The notes under the pieces were generated by a model, which made no database searches, was not told where the DNA came from, and worked only from the letters and a program-made list of their open reading frames with translations. A DNA stretch of 26,804 nucleotides, taken from NCBI GenBank assembly GCA_035513575.1, contig DATKBW010000239.1, positions 1-26,804 of the forward strand, given 5' to 3'. The position numbers and the translations under genes are program-made. This document shows positions 10,033 to 16,946 of the stretch, in pieces. Within the stretch, counting starts at the first letter, position 1, and each line of letters opens with the position of its first letter. The stretch comes from JAHWKI01 sp035513575 (GTDB lineage: Bacteria > Gemmatimonadota > Gemmatimonadetes > Longimicrobiales > RSA9).

Positions 10033-10033
10033 C
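9957..10033. repeat. TCAGC/GCTGA-rich imperfect inverted repeat
   Basis: The left part (9957-9990) reads TCAGCTTTCAGC, then GGTCGGCGCTCAGCAGTCGGTA. The right part (10013-10033) reads TGCCGACGGCTGACGGCTGAC. The arms CTCAGCAGTCGGTA and TGCCGACGGCTGAC pair at 11 of 14 positions. Similar AGCTTTCAGC/GCTGACGGCTGA units occur as dispersed intergenic repeats in many bacterial genomes. Here the element overlaps the 3' end of a coding region and sits next to the rho stop, so it may also act as a shared terminator structure. Confidence 0.6.
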
Positions 10034-10040
10034 CCTTCGC

Positions 10041-11297
10041 TCAGGCCCCGCCCTTGGCCATGCTGTCGAGGAACTCCTGGTTGGTCTTCGTTCGCCGCAT
10101 CCGCTCGAGCAGGAACTCGAGCGCCTCGGCGGAGGGCATGTCGGAGAGGAAGTTGCGCAGCAGGTAGACCCGGTTCAGCTCGGAGTCGGACAGCAGCAGC
10201 TCCTCCTTCCGGGTGCTGGAGCGGTTGATGTCGATGGCGGGGAAGATGCGCTTGTCGGCGATGTGGCGGTCGAGGATGACCTCCATGTTGCCGGTCCCCT
10301 TGAACTCCTCGAAGATCACCTCGTCCATGCGCGACCCGGTCTCGATCAGGGCCGTGGCGATGATGGTCAGGGACCCGCCCTGGTCGATGTTGCGCGCGGC
10401 ACCGAAGAAGCGCTTGGGCTTGTGCAGCGCGTTGGCGTCCACGCCGCCCGACAGGATCTTGCCGGAATGGGGGACGGTGACGTTGTAGGCGCGGGCGAGG
10501 CGGGTGATGGAGTCGAGGAGGATGACGACATCGCGGCCGGCCTCCACCAGGCGCTTGGCCTTCTCCAGCACCATTTCGGCCACCTGCGTGTGGCGGTCGG
10601 CGGGCTCGTCGAACGTGGACGAGATGATCTCGGCCGGGACGTGCTCCTGCATGTCCGTGACCTCCTCGGGCCGCTCGTCGATGAGCAGAACGATGAGGTG
10701 GACCTCCGGCTGGTTCTCGATGATGGAGTTGGCGATCTTCTGGAGCAGGATCGTCTTGCCGGCCTTCGGGGGCGATACGATGAGCCCGCGCTGGCCCTTC
10801 CCGATGGGGCTGATGAGGTCCATCAGCCGCATGGACAGGTCGCCCGACTCACTCTCGAGGGAGACCCGCTCCTCGGGGTAGCGAGGACGGAGGTTGTCGA
10901 AGGCGATGCGGTGCTTCGCGTGCTCCGGCTCCTCCTCGTTCACCCGCTCCACCTTCAGGAGCGCAAGGTAGCGCTCCCCCTCCTTCGGCGGGCGGACCTG
11001 GCCGAGGACGGTGTCCCCCGTCCGCAGGTCGAACCGCTTGATCTGCGATGGCGAGACGTAGATGTCGTCGGGTCCGTAGAGGTAGTTCCAGTCCTGGGAG
11101 CGGAGGAAGCCATACCCCTCCGGGAGGACTTCCAGCACGCCTTCGCCACGGAGAACGACATCGCTGTCGAGGAGGTTCTGCTCTATACGGAATATGAGGT
11201 CCTGCTTGCGCAGTCCCGAATAATTGGAGATCTGGAGCTCCTCCGCCATCTCATGCAGCTCGGCGATCGATTTGCTCTTGAGTTCTGCGATGTCCAC
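10041..11297 (-). CDS. rho: Transcription termination factor Rho
   Basis: Hexameric RNA-dependent ATPase/translocase that ends transcription at C-rich rut sites. The 418-residue product has full length. It has the N-terminal Rho helical domain (LKSKSIAELHEMAEEL), a cold-shock-like RNA-binding domain (GYGFLRSQDWNYLYGPDDIYVS-like block, about 61-82), Walker A SPPKAGKT (175-182), Walker B region DVVILLDSITRLARAYN, and a C-terminal ERMRRTKTNQEFLDSM. The start is GTG with GGAG 6 nt upstream (CCGGAGACTGAC). A predicted promoter lies about 180 bp upstream and the leader contains a C-rich tract, so autoregulation is likely. U-tract-less hairpins at nearby gene ends fit a large role for Rho in this genome, by inference. 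Confidence 0.97.
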   Translation of the reverse strand: MDIAELKSKSIAELHEMAEELQISNYSGLRKQDLIFRIEQNLLDSDVVLRGEGVLEVLPEGYGFLRSQDWNYLYGPDDIYVSPSQIKRFDLRTGDTVLGQVRPPKEGERYLALLKVERVNEEEPEHAKHRIAFDNLRPRYPEERVSLESESGDLSMRLMDLISPIGKGQRGLIVSPPKAGKTILLQKIANSIIENQPEVHLIVLLIDERPEEVTDMQEHVPAEIISSTFDEPADRHTQVAEMVLEKAKRLVEAGRDVVILLDSITRLARAYNVTVPHSGKILSGGVDANALHKPKRFFGAARNIDQGGSLTIIATALIETGSRMDEVIFEEFKGTGNMEVILDRHIADKRIFPAIDINRSSTRKEELLLSDSELNRVYLLRNFLSDMPSAEALEFLLERMRRTKTNQEFLDSMAKGGA

Positions 11298-11439
11298 GTC
11301 AGTCTCCGGATGGCGACCATTGGCTCGAACAACCGCGCGGATCCCGACAAGGGGATCGCGCGAGGCGCTGCAATGGCCGATCTATGGGTTGGGAAAACGA
11401 GTCGGTGTTCGACCGGCGGAACCGCCCAGTAGTCGCCGC

Positions 11440-11472
11440 GTGGTGGCAGGTCGTGTGGTCGAGGGTGATTGG
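11440..11472 (-). promoter_or_regulatory. Candidate rut site in the rho leader
   Basis: Read on the minus strand this 33-nt tract has 18 C and only 3 G, in a genome where G and C are otherwise balanced. It has several CC/TC/AC dinucleotides at close spacing and no evident internal pairing. It lies at the predicted 5' end of the rho mRNA. E. coli rho is known to be attenuated by its own product in its leader; I infer the same here. Confidence 0.5.
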
Positions 11473-11476
11473 CGCA

Positions 11477-11505
11477 AGAGTATCACGGGCGCTGGCCCGG
11501 GTCAA
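11477..11505 (-). promoter_or_regulatory. Predicted rho promoter
   Basis: On the minus strand, TTGACC (11505-11500), a 17-nt spacer and TACTCT (11482-11477), with an extended TGa before the -10. The predicted start near 11470 gives a leader of about 170 nt before the GTG at 11297. Confidence 0.55.
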
Positions 11506-11558
11506 GAGTGTCGGGGGAACGGGTCCTGTCCGGGGCAAGAGCCGTGCGCGCGGCTCGC

Positions 11559-11587
11559 TTGACACGGGTCCGGCGGCGCGGGAGTTT
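11559..11587 (+). promoter_or_regulatory. Predicted promoter of the gene at 11616
   Basis: A perfect TTGACA (11559-11564), a 17-nt spacer and GAGTTT (11582-11587), which fits the local nAnnTT form. It ends 28 nt before the ATG at 11616. Confidence 0.5.
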
Positions 11588-11615
11588 GTCGGTCCCCAGT
11601 CCGTCTGGAGATGGC

Positions 11616-11969
11616 ATGGCACGTCACAACCGCGAGGGTCACGGCTCGGACCAGCAGGGGTTCGGGTACACCGTCAGCTACCAGCCCGACTGGCTGCGGC
11701 AGGTGAAAGTGACCCGGCTCCTCGATTCCGGGCGCCAGTCCACCAAGACCCTCTTCGTGAACCCGACCGAGCCCGCTCGCAAGCCGGGGCGGCTGGTGCG
11801 CACCGAAGTGCGGTCCGAGGCGCAGGACCTCCGCTTCGCGATCGCGATCACCGACCCCGGTCGCGTGGTGAGGCGGGTGATCGTCGAGACGGGCCCCGCC
11901 GAGTCGTCGGCCCACGCGATGGGCGAAGGGGACGTTTTCTTCACGTTCGACGACGGGGGCCGCCCCTAG
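11616..11969 (+). CDS. Small protein of unknown function (117 aa)
   Basis: I do not recognise this protein. After a polar start (MARHNREGHGSDQQ) it shows alternating strands: FGYTVSYQPDWLRQVKVTRL, KTLFVNPTE, RLVRTEVRSE, LRFAIAITDP, VVRRVIVETG and GDVFFTFDDGG. This suggests a compact beta-rich domain. There is no signal peptide or membrane segment. ATG 11616 follows GGAG by about 6 nt, and the frame upstream of it is not protein-like. It has a promoter with a perfect TTGACA. The stop codon lies inside a 20-bp stem shared with the converging MCE gene. Confidence 0.7.
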   Translation: MARHNREGHGSDQQGFGYTVSYQPDWLRQVKVTRLLDSGRQSTKTLFVNPTEPARKPGRLVRTEVRSEAQDLRFAIAITDPGRVVRRVIVETGPAESSAHAMGEGDVFFTFDDGGRP

Positions 11970-12029
11970 GGTACTGATGCCGAGATTCCGTATACAATGT
12001 CACGACATTTCGGCGTCAGTACCCTAGGG
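11964..12029. terminator. Long inverted repeat spanning two convergent stop codons
   Basis: Arms 11964-11983 and 12010-12029, 20 bp each, differ at one pair (T11978 opposite G12015, a U-G wobble in plus-strand RNA but A-C in minus-strand RNA). The TAG of the plus gene (11967-11969) pairs exactly with the TAG of the minus gene (12024-12026). The 26-nt loop is unusually AT-rich and contains a small TGTC/GACA hairpin. No U-tract follows. Probably a bidirectional terminator or mRNA 3' end; a MITE-like remnant is an alternative. Confidence 0.6.
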
Positions 12030-13043
12030 AAGGACCATCCGGAGGACCAGGGAGCTCGCCTCCTGCCGCAGACTGTCGATCTGGGCCTGCACGCCCGTGA
12101 TCGCCACCTGCAGGGCCGAGTCCCTCGGCATGCGGTACAGGAACCCCCCGCCCGCGCGCATGCGGGCGTCCAGCGCGTCCAGGTCCGCCTGCAGGAGGGC
12201 GACGCGGGCGCCGAGCCCCGCCAGCGAGCGCGGGAGTCCCCCTCCCTCGGCACCGCCCCCGTACCGTTCCCGGGCGGTCTCCACAGCGGCGGAGAGCGCG
12301 GCGAGGCGCTCCTGCAGGCGGGCGATCCCGTCCATGGCCCCGCCCGGTCCGAGCAGCCGGGAGAGGGAGCCGCCGTCGAGGTCGGCGGCGAGGGCGGTGG
12401 CGGCGGCCGTGGCGGCGTCCATGCGGCGCTGGAGCCGCTCCAGCTCCGACTCGCGTGCTTCGGCCATCGCCTGGACCCGCCGGGCCGTGGTCAGCAGTGA
12501 ATCGATGGCGGCAGGCAGATCCATGCCGCCCTCGAGGAGAAGCGCCGGGTCGAGCCGGTGCGCGCCGTAGAGGGTGTCCCCGGACCGGACGGGGGCGGAT
12601 CCCGGCGACCCGGCCTTGATCTGGACGAGGGGCTGGCCGATGGCCTGCAGCCGCATGGCCCACACATCGCTGTCCTTGCGGATCACGGTCCTGGCGTCCC
12701 CCTCGAGGCGGATCAGGAGAGCGACCCTGGCGCTGTCGCCGGCCGCGAGGAAGGCGATCCCCGCGACCCGCCCCTTCTCGACGCCCGCGACGCGCACGGG
12801 GGTGCCGACCCGCACGCCGGACGCGTCGGGGAGGACGGCGACCAGGTCCATGCGGTCGCCGGCGACGTCGTAGACGGCTTCGAGGTTGAAAATGAAGGCC
12901 GCGGCGAGGGCGATCAGCGCCAAGATCAGGTAGCCACGCCGCGGCCGGCCGTCGCTCGATTCTCGGGGCACGGTGCCGGCGGAGTGCAAGCGACGGGCCG
13001 CGCGGTCGGCGTCGGGGTGGACAGCGCGGAATCGCGGCGCCAT
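12024..13043 (-). CDS. Orphan MCE (MlaD-type) domain protein
   Basis: Predicted periplasmic, membrane-anchored lipid-binding protein of 339 residues. After a polar N-terminus, one membrane segment is seen at about 37-54 (GYLILALIALAAAFIF). The MCE fold follows at about 62-147, with MDLVAVLPDASGVRVGTPVRVAGVEKGRV and a second sheet ending LQAIGQPLVQIKAG. The rest is largely helical/coiled coil (for example ESELERLQRRMD and QERLAALSAAVETARERY), as in MCE proteins that form tunnels. It is divergent from mlaE and has no permease or ATPase of its own, so it may use the neighbouring MlaEF. The start is uncertain: ATG 13067 would overlap mlaE, GTG 12971 would leave a 13-residue tail before the membrane segment, and none has a clear ribosome site. 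Confidence 0.8.
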   Translation of the reverse strand: MAPRFRAVHPDADRAARRLHSAGTVPRESSDGRPRRGYLILALIALAAAFIFNLEAVYDVAGDRMDLVAVLPDASGVRVGTPVRVAGVEKGRVAGIAFLAAGDSARVALLIRLEGDARTVIRKDSDVWAMRLQAIGQPLVQIKAGSPGSAPVRSGDTLYGAHRLDPALLLEGGMDLPAAIDSLLTTARRVQAMAEARESELERLQRRMDAATAAATALAADLDGGSLSRLLGPGGAMDGIARLQERLAALSAAVETARERYGGGAEGGGLPRSLAGLGARVALLQADLDALDARMRAGGGFLYRMPRDSALQVAITGVQAQIDSLRQEASSLVLRMVLP

Positions 13044-13046
13044 GTT
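13018..13046 (+). promoter_or_regulatory. Predicted mlaE promoter (leaderless arrangement)
   Basis: TGGACA (13018-13023), a 17-nt spacer and CATGTT (13041-13046), 8 nt before the ATG at 13055, which lacks a Shine-Dalgarno. The promoter lies over the 5' part of the divergent MCE gene. Confidence 0.45.
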
Positions 13047-13054
13047 TCGCGGCG

Positions 13055-13837
13055 ATGAACGGTGCATGGAGCGCCCCGATCACGTGGGTCGGCCGCGCCG
13101 CGCTCGGGACCGCCGCGGGATTCGGCCAGTTCGGCCGGTTCATGGCGCAGGTCGGGCGGGCGGCGGCGGACGCACGGACGTGGACCGAGGTGCTCGTGGT
13201 CCACATGGCGCGCATCGGCGTCGCCTCCCTGCCGATCGCGCTCTTTGTCGCCGCCTTCACGGGCATCGTCCTGGCCCTGCAGGCCTCCTACACGTTCACC
13301 GGCGCCGTTCCGCTCTACTTCGTCGCCGTGCTGGTGGGAAAGACGATGCTGCTGGAGCTGGGGCCGGTCCTGACGGGGCTGGCGCTGGCCGGGCGGGTGG
13401 GTGCGAACATCGCGGCGGAGCTCGGGACGATGCGGGTGACCGAGCAGATCGATGCGCTGGAAACCCTCGCCTACGATCCGCTGGCGTACCTGGTGGTGCC
13501 GCGGATCCTGGCGGGGCTGCTCATGTTCCCGCTGGTGGTGGCGTTTGCGGACGTGATGGGGATCGCGGCCGGGTGGATCACCGCCATCAACCTGCTGGAC
13601 CTCTCGTCGCCGGAGTTCGTCCGCGGGCTGCGGCTCTACTTCGTGCCCTTCGACGTGACCTACTCCCTGGTGAAGGCGGCGTCGTTCGGTCTGGCGGTCA
13701 CGGCGGTCGGCAGCTTCTACGGGTTCACCACGCGAGGCGGCGCCGAGGCGGTCGGCCGGTCGACGACACAGGCGGTGGTGGTGAGCAGCATGCTGATCCT
13801 GGTGCTGGACGCCTTCTGGGCGGTTACGCTCCTGTGA
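13055..13837 (+). CDS. mlaE: MlaE-family lipid ABC transporter permease
   Basis: Integral inner-membrane permease of the Mla/MCE transporter, which moves phospholipids between the inner membrane and the periplasmic carrier system. The 260-residue product has exactly family length. Family blocks are visible: FVAAFTGIVLALQASYTF, LGPVLTGLALAGRVGANIAAELGTMRVTEQIDALETL (in part about 105-145), YLVVPRILAGLLMFPLV, and the C-terminal TTQAVVVSSMLILVLDAFWAV. Several hydrophobic segments span the chain. The frame starts at ATG 13055, just after a predicted promoter and without a Shine-Dalgarno. Its stop overlaps the mlaF start (GTGA), so the two are translationally coupled. Confidence 0.94.
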   Translation: MNGAWSAPITWVGRAALGTAAGFGQFGRFMAQVGRAAADARTWTEVLVVHMARIGVASLPIALFVAAFTGIVLALQASYTFTGAVPLYFVAVLVGKTMLLELGPVLTGLALAGRVGANIAAELGTMRVTEQIDALETLAYDPLAYLVVPRILAGLLMFPLVVAFADVMGIAAGWITAINLLDLSSPEFVRGLRLYFVPFDVTYSLVKAASFGLAVTAVGSFYGFTTRGGAEAVGRSTTQAVVVSSMLILVLDAFWAVTLL

Positions 13838-14586
13838 GCATCGTCATGGAAGGCGTGTCGAAGGCGTTCGGCTCCAAGGTGGTGCTGGACGGGGTCGACC
13901 TGGAGGTGCCGGAAGGGAACACGCTGGCGGTGATCGGCGGCTCGGGGGTAGGCAAGTCCGTGCTCCTCAAGACCATCGTCGGCCTGCTCGAGCCGGACGC
14001 TGGCCGCGTGGTCGTGGATGGCGAGGTGGTGACGGAACTCTCGCGCGAGGCGCTGTATGAGCTGCGCCGGCGCGTCGGCTACGTCTTCCAGTTCGCCGCC
14101 CTGTTCGACTCCATGACCGTGGGCGAGAACCTGGCCATGGGCCTGCGCCGGATCCCGGGGCTGGACGCGGAGGAGCGGCAGCGCCGCGCGACGGAATCCT
14201 TGCGGCTGGTCGAGCTGGAGGGCTACGAAGGGCGGTACCCCGGTGAGCTGTCGGGCGGGCAGCGCAAGCGGGTGGGGCTCGCCCGTGCCGTGGTGACGCG
14301 GCCGAAGTACCTGCTGTACGACGAGCCGACGACCGGCCTGGATCCCGTCACGACGGCGGTCATCGATCGGCTGATTCTGAAGATGGACGAAGAGCTGGGG
14401 GTGACGAGCGTGGTGGTGACCCACGACATGACGAGCGCCTACCGCGTCGCGGACCGGGTGGCGATGCTCTACGACGGTCGGATCCGGTTCGTGGGCACAC
14501 CGGCCGAGATCCAGGCGGTGGAGGATCCGGTGGTGCGGGGCTTCATCGAGGGACGGCCGGAGCTCATGCAGGGGTCGGCGGCGTGA
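13834..14586 (+). CDS. mlaF: MlaF-family ABC transporter ATP-binding protein
   Basis: Cytoplasmic ATPase that powers the MlaE permease. The 250-residue product has Walker A GGSGVGKS (35-42), a Q-loop in GYVFQFAALFDSMTV (about 82-96), the signature ELSGGQRKRVGLARA (138-152), Walker B YLLYDEPTTGLDP (159-171) and the switch histidine in VVVTHD (H197). VFQFAALFDSMTV with SGGQRKRV is characteristic of the MlaF branch of ABC ATPases. The start is GTG 13834, overlapping the mlaE stop by four bases; an in-frame ATG lies four codons later. Its own stop overlaps the mlaD start in the same way, so the three genes are one coupled unit. Confidence 0.95.
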   Translation: MSIVMEGVSKAFGSKVVLDGVDLEVPEGNTLAVIGGSGVGKSVLLKTIVGLLEPDAGRVVVDGEVVTELSREALYELRRRVGYVFQFAALFDSMTVGENLAMGLRRIPGLDAEERQRRATESLRLVELEGYEGRYPGELSGGQRKRVGLARAVVTRPKYLLYDEPTTGLDPVTTAVIDRLILKMDEELGVTSVVVTHDMTSAYRVADRVAMLYDGRIRFVGTPAEIQAVEDPVVRGFIEGRPELMQGSAA

Positions 14587-15572
14587 GCAGGCGCGCGGAG
14601 GTCAAGGTCGGGCTCGTCGTCATGGCCGGGATCGCCCTGATCATGGTGGGCACGATCTGGATGCAGGGGTGGCGGATCGGGTCCGAGGAGCGGGAGTTGG
14701 TGGCGTGGTTCCGTGAGGTGGGGCAGCTCCAGAGCGGGAACCCGGTGAAGCTGCGGGGCGTGCCCATCGGGCGGGTGGAGAGCATCGCACTGGACGACCG
14801 GTCGACGGGTGTGATCCTGCGCATGTCCGTGGCCTCCGACGTGATCCTCCCGGAGGACCCGGTGGTGATCCTCTCCCCCGAATCGCTGTTCGGCGACTGG
14901 CAGGCGGAGATCATCCCGCGCAACCGCTTCCCGTTCTACAACTACGCCGTCGCCCCCGACCCGCAGATGCTGCCGGGCTACTCGCTCCCCGACGTGTCGC
15001 GGCTCACGGCGGTGGCCGACCGGATCGCCGAGAACCTGGCGGTCATCACGGACCGCATCGACATCGCGTTCACCGATGAGACCGCGGTCAACATCCGACA
15101 GGCCATCGAGAACATCCAGGAGGTCACGTCCCGGCTCACCGGTCTGGTCGAGGCGCAGGGACGGACCGTCGAAGGGCTGGCGGCCGGACTGGAGACGACC
15201 ACGACGACGCTGAACGAGGCGGCGTCGAGCGCCGGGCGCACGTTCGCACAGGTCGAGTCGGCCATTGCCGAAGGCCAGGTCACGGACATCGTGCGGAACG
15301 TGGCGCTGGCGACGGCGCAGCTGGACACGCTCACGCGCGCCCTCGCGCTGGTGAGCCGCGACCTGGGGGGCGCCGCGACCTCCGCGGACAGCGCGTTCAC
15401 GTCCCTGGCCCAGGTCCTGGCATCGCTCGAGGCCGGCGAGGGCACTCTGGGGCTCCTGCTCCAGGACACCGCCCTGTACCGGGACCTGGTCGCGACCAAC
15501 GCGCTGATCCAGGACCTGCTGGAGGACTTCCAGCGCAACCCCCGGAAGTACATCAACCTCAGGGTGTTCTAA
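14583..15572 (+). CDS. mlaD: MlaD-family MCE domain lipid-binding protein
   Basis: Membrane-anchored periplasmic partner of MlaEF, 329 residues. A membrane segment lies at about 8-25 (KVGLVVMAGIALIMVGTI). The MCE domain spans about 37-118 (VGQLQSGNPVKLRGVPIGRVESI and SLFGDWQAEIIPRN). A long helical tail follows (about 140-320; for example AVNIRQAIENIQEVTSRL), likely forming a multi-subunit tube. The C-terminus, FQRNPRKYINLRVF, is a signature of long MCE proteins. It is longer than E. coli MlaD and thus closer to the tunnel-forming types. The GTG start overlaps the mlaF stop. No lipoprotein or outer-membrane partner gene (MlaA, MlaB, MlaC) is seen in this window. Confidence 0.93.
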   Translation: MSRRAEVKVGLVVMAGIALIMVGTIWMQGWRIGSEERELVAWFREVGQLQSGNPVKLRGVPIGRVESIALDDRSTGVILRMSVASDVILPEDPVVILSPESLFGDWQAEIIPRNRFPFYNYAVAPDPQMLPGYSLPDVSRLTAVADRIAENLAVITDRIDIAFTDETAVNIRQAIENIQEVTSRLTGLVEAQGRTVEGLAAGLETTTTTLNEAASSAGRTFAQVESAIAEGQVTDIVRNVALATAQLDTLTRALALVSRDLGGAATSADSAFTSLAQVLASLEAGEGTLGLLLQDTALYRDLVATNALIQDLLEDFQRNPRKYINLRVF

Positions 15573-15710
15573 CGGCTCGCGGGTTGCATGGGCGTCGGGG
15601 CGCAGCTTTGCAGCCTGGCGCCTCGAAAGCGCGCGCGTAGCACGAAGCGGCCCCATCCCGCCCGGGGATCGGGCGTCGGCGGCGGGGAAGATCACCGGGA
15701 GACACCTAGG
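15573..15710 (+). other. mlaD-lysC intergenic leader
   Basis: 138 bp with no gene. It contains a 6-bp hairpin CGCCCG/CGGGCG (15659-15675) about 35 nt before the lysC start. A CAGCTTTG element at 15603-15610 resembles the local -10 form but lacks a good -35. No lysine riboswitch or T-box pattern is recognisable. Confidence 0.3.
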
Positions 15711-16946
15711 TTGGCACTGCTCGTCCAGAAATACGGCGGCACGTCGGTCGCCGATGCGGGGCGGATCCGCCGCGTGGCGGAGCGAGTGTGCCGGTTCCGG
15801 CGGGAGGGCCACGCCATGGTGGTGGTGGTCTCCGCGATGGGGCACACGACCGACGAGCTGGTGGCGCTCGCGGGATCCGTGAGCGACTCGCCGGCGAAGC
15901 GGCACCCCCGGGAGATGGACATGCTGCTCACGGCGGGGGAGCGCATCTCCATGGCACTGATGGCCATGGCGATCCGGGACGCCGGGGCGGAGGCCATCAG
16001 CTTCACGGGGTCGCAGGCGGCGATCATCACCGACTCGACCCACACGGGCGCGCGAATCGAGGAAGTCCGTGGGGAGCGGGTGGCGGAGGAGCTGGCGCAG
16101 GGACGGGTGGTCATCGTGGCGGGGTTCCAGGGCGTGAGTCGGAGCCGGGAGGTCACCACGCTGGGCCGCGGCGGGTCGGACACGACGGCGGTGGCGCTGG
16201 CGGCGGCCCTCGGCGCGGAGCGCTGCGACATCTTCACCGACGTGGACGGCGTCTACACGGCGGACCCCCGGAAAGTCGCCACCGCCCGGCGAATCGACCG
16301 GGTGACGTACGAGGAGATGATCGAGCTGGCGGTCGCGGGTGCGCAGGTGATGCACCCGCGCGCCGTGGAGATCGGGGCGCGCTATGGGGTTCCCATCCGG
16401 GTGCTGTCGTCGCTGGCGGATGGGGAGGAGGGCGGGACCCTCATCGCAGGAAGGGAGCGAGGGATGGAGGATCCGGTACTGACGGGGGTGGCTTCGGAGG
16501 GTGGCTGGGCGCAGCTGGTCCTGCGGGGGCTGCCCGCGGAGATGCGGACGATGACCACCGTCCTGTCGCGGCTGACGGATGCCGGCGTGAGCGTCGACCT
16601 GCTCACGCAGGTGGACCGGGCGGACGGCCGGCGGCTGATCCAGCTCACCGTGGGAGAGGCCGAGGTGGCCGACGCGCGAGCGACGTGCGAGGGGGTGGTG
16701 AAGGAGCTGGGCGGGGAACGGGTGGACGTGCAGGACGGACTGGCGCGGCTGGCGCTGGTGGGGAGCGGGATGCACAAGCGGCCCGGGGTGTTCGCGCAGG
16801 CGTTCGAGACGCTGCTGCGGGAGGGCGTGGACGTGCACAGCGTGTCGGCCTCCTCCAGCTCCATCATCCTGATGGTCGGGGCGGCGGATGAGGAGCGCGC
16901 GGTGCGGCTCCTCCACGACGGCTTCGGCCTGGGGGAGGCAGCGTGA
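15711..16946 (+). CDS. lysC: Aspartate kinase
   Basis: First enzyme of the aspartate pathway: ATP plus L-aspartate gives 4-phospho-L-aspartate. The 411-residue product has family length. The N-terminus has VQKYGGTSV with catalytic K7; later GFQGVSRSREVTTLGRGGSDTTAVALAAAL and EIFTDVDGVYTADPR-like DIFTDVDGVYTADPR mark the substrate site. Two C-terminal ACT domains (about 270-411; for example TVLSRLTDAGVSVDLLTQ and SVSASSSSIILMV) suggest feedback control by lysine and/or threonine. The start is TTG 15711, chosen because the family begins with this exact sequence and GGGAG lies 9 nt upstream; a longer frame from 15588 adds 41 unconserved residues. The stop overlaps the asd start (GTGA). Confidence 0.94.
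   Translation: MALLVQKYGGTSVADAGRIRRVAERVCRFRREGHAMVVVVSAMGHTTDELVALAGSVSDSPAKRHPREMDMLLTAGERISMALMAMAIRDAGAEAISFTGSQAAIITDSTHTGARIEEVRGERVAEELAQGRVVIVAGFQGVSRSREVTTLGRGGSDTTAVALAAALGAERCDIFTDVDGVYTADPRKVATARRIDRVTYEEMIELAVAGAQVMHPRAVEIGARYGVPIRVLSSLADGEEGGTLIAGRERGMEDPVLTGVASEGGWAQLVLRGLPAEMRTMTTVLSRLTDAGVSVDLLTQVDRADGRRLIQLTVGEAEVADARATCEGVVKELGGERVDVQDGLARLALVGSGMHKRPGVFAQAFETLLREGVDVHSVSASSSSIILMVGAADEERAVRLLHDGFGLGEAA

Larger units (their letters stand above)
11298..11615. other. Divergent intergenic region between rho and the gene at 11616
   Basis: 318 bp without a supported gene. It holds the rho promoter and long leader on the minus strand, including a C-rich tract (11440-11472) and a small hairpin (11415-11426, GGCGG/CCGCC around AA), and the promoter of the plus-strand gene (11559-11587). 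A plus-strand frame open across 11469-11615 lacks protein-like composition and is not called. Confidence 0.6.

Noticed and set aside
11984..12009. Possible dif/Xer or lox-like site in the AT-rich loop of the stop-codon palindrome
   Set aside because: ATTCCGTATAC resembles one half-site loosely, but the other half does not match and the loop is too short for a standard dif.
15573..15710. Lysine riboswitch or T-box before lysC
   Set aside because: The leader is short and shows none of the conserved multi-helix or T-box core sequences that I could recognise.
14469..16916. Long minus-strand open frame opposite mlaD and lysC
   Set aside because: It spans two certain plus-strand genes and has no recognisable domain.
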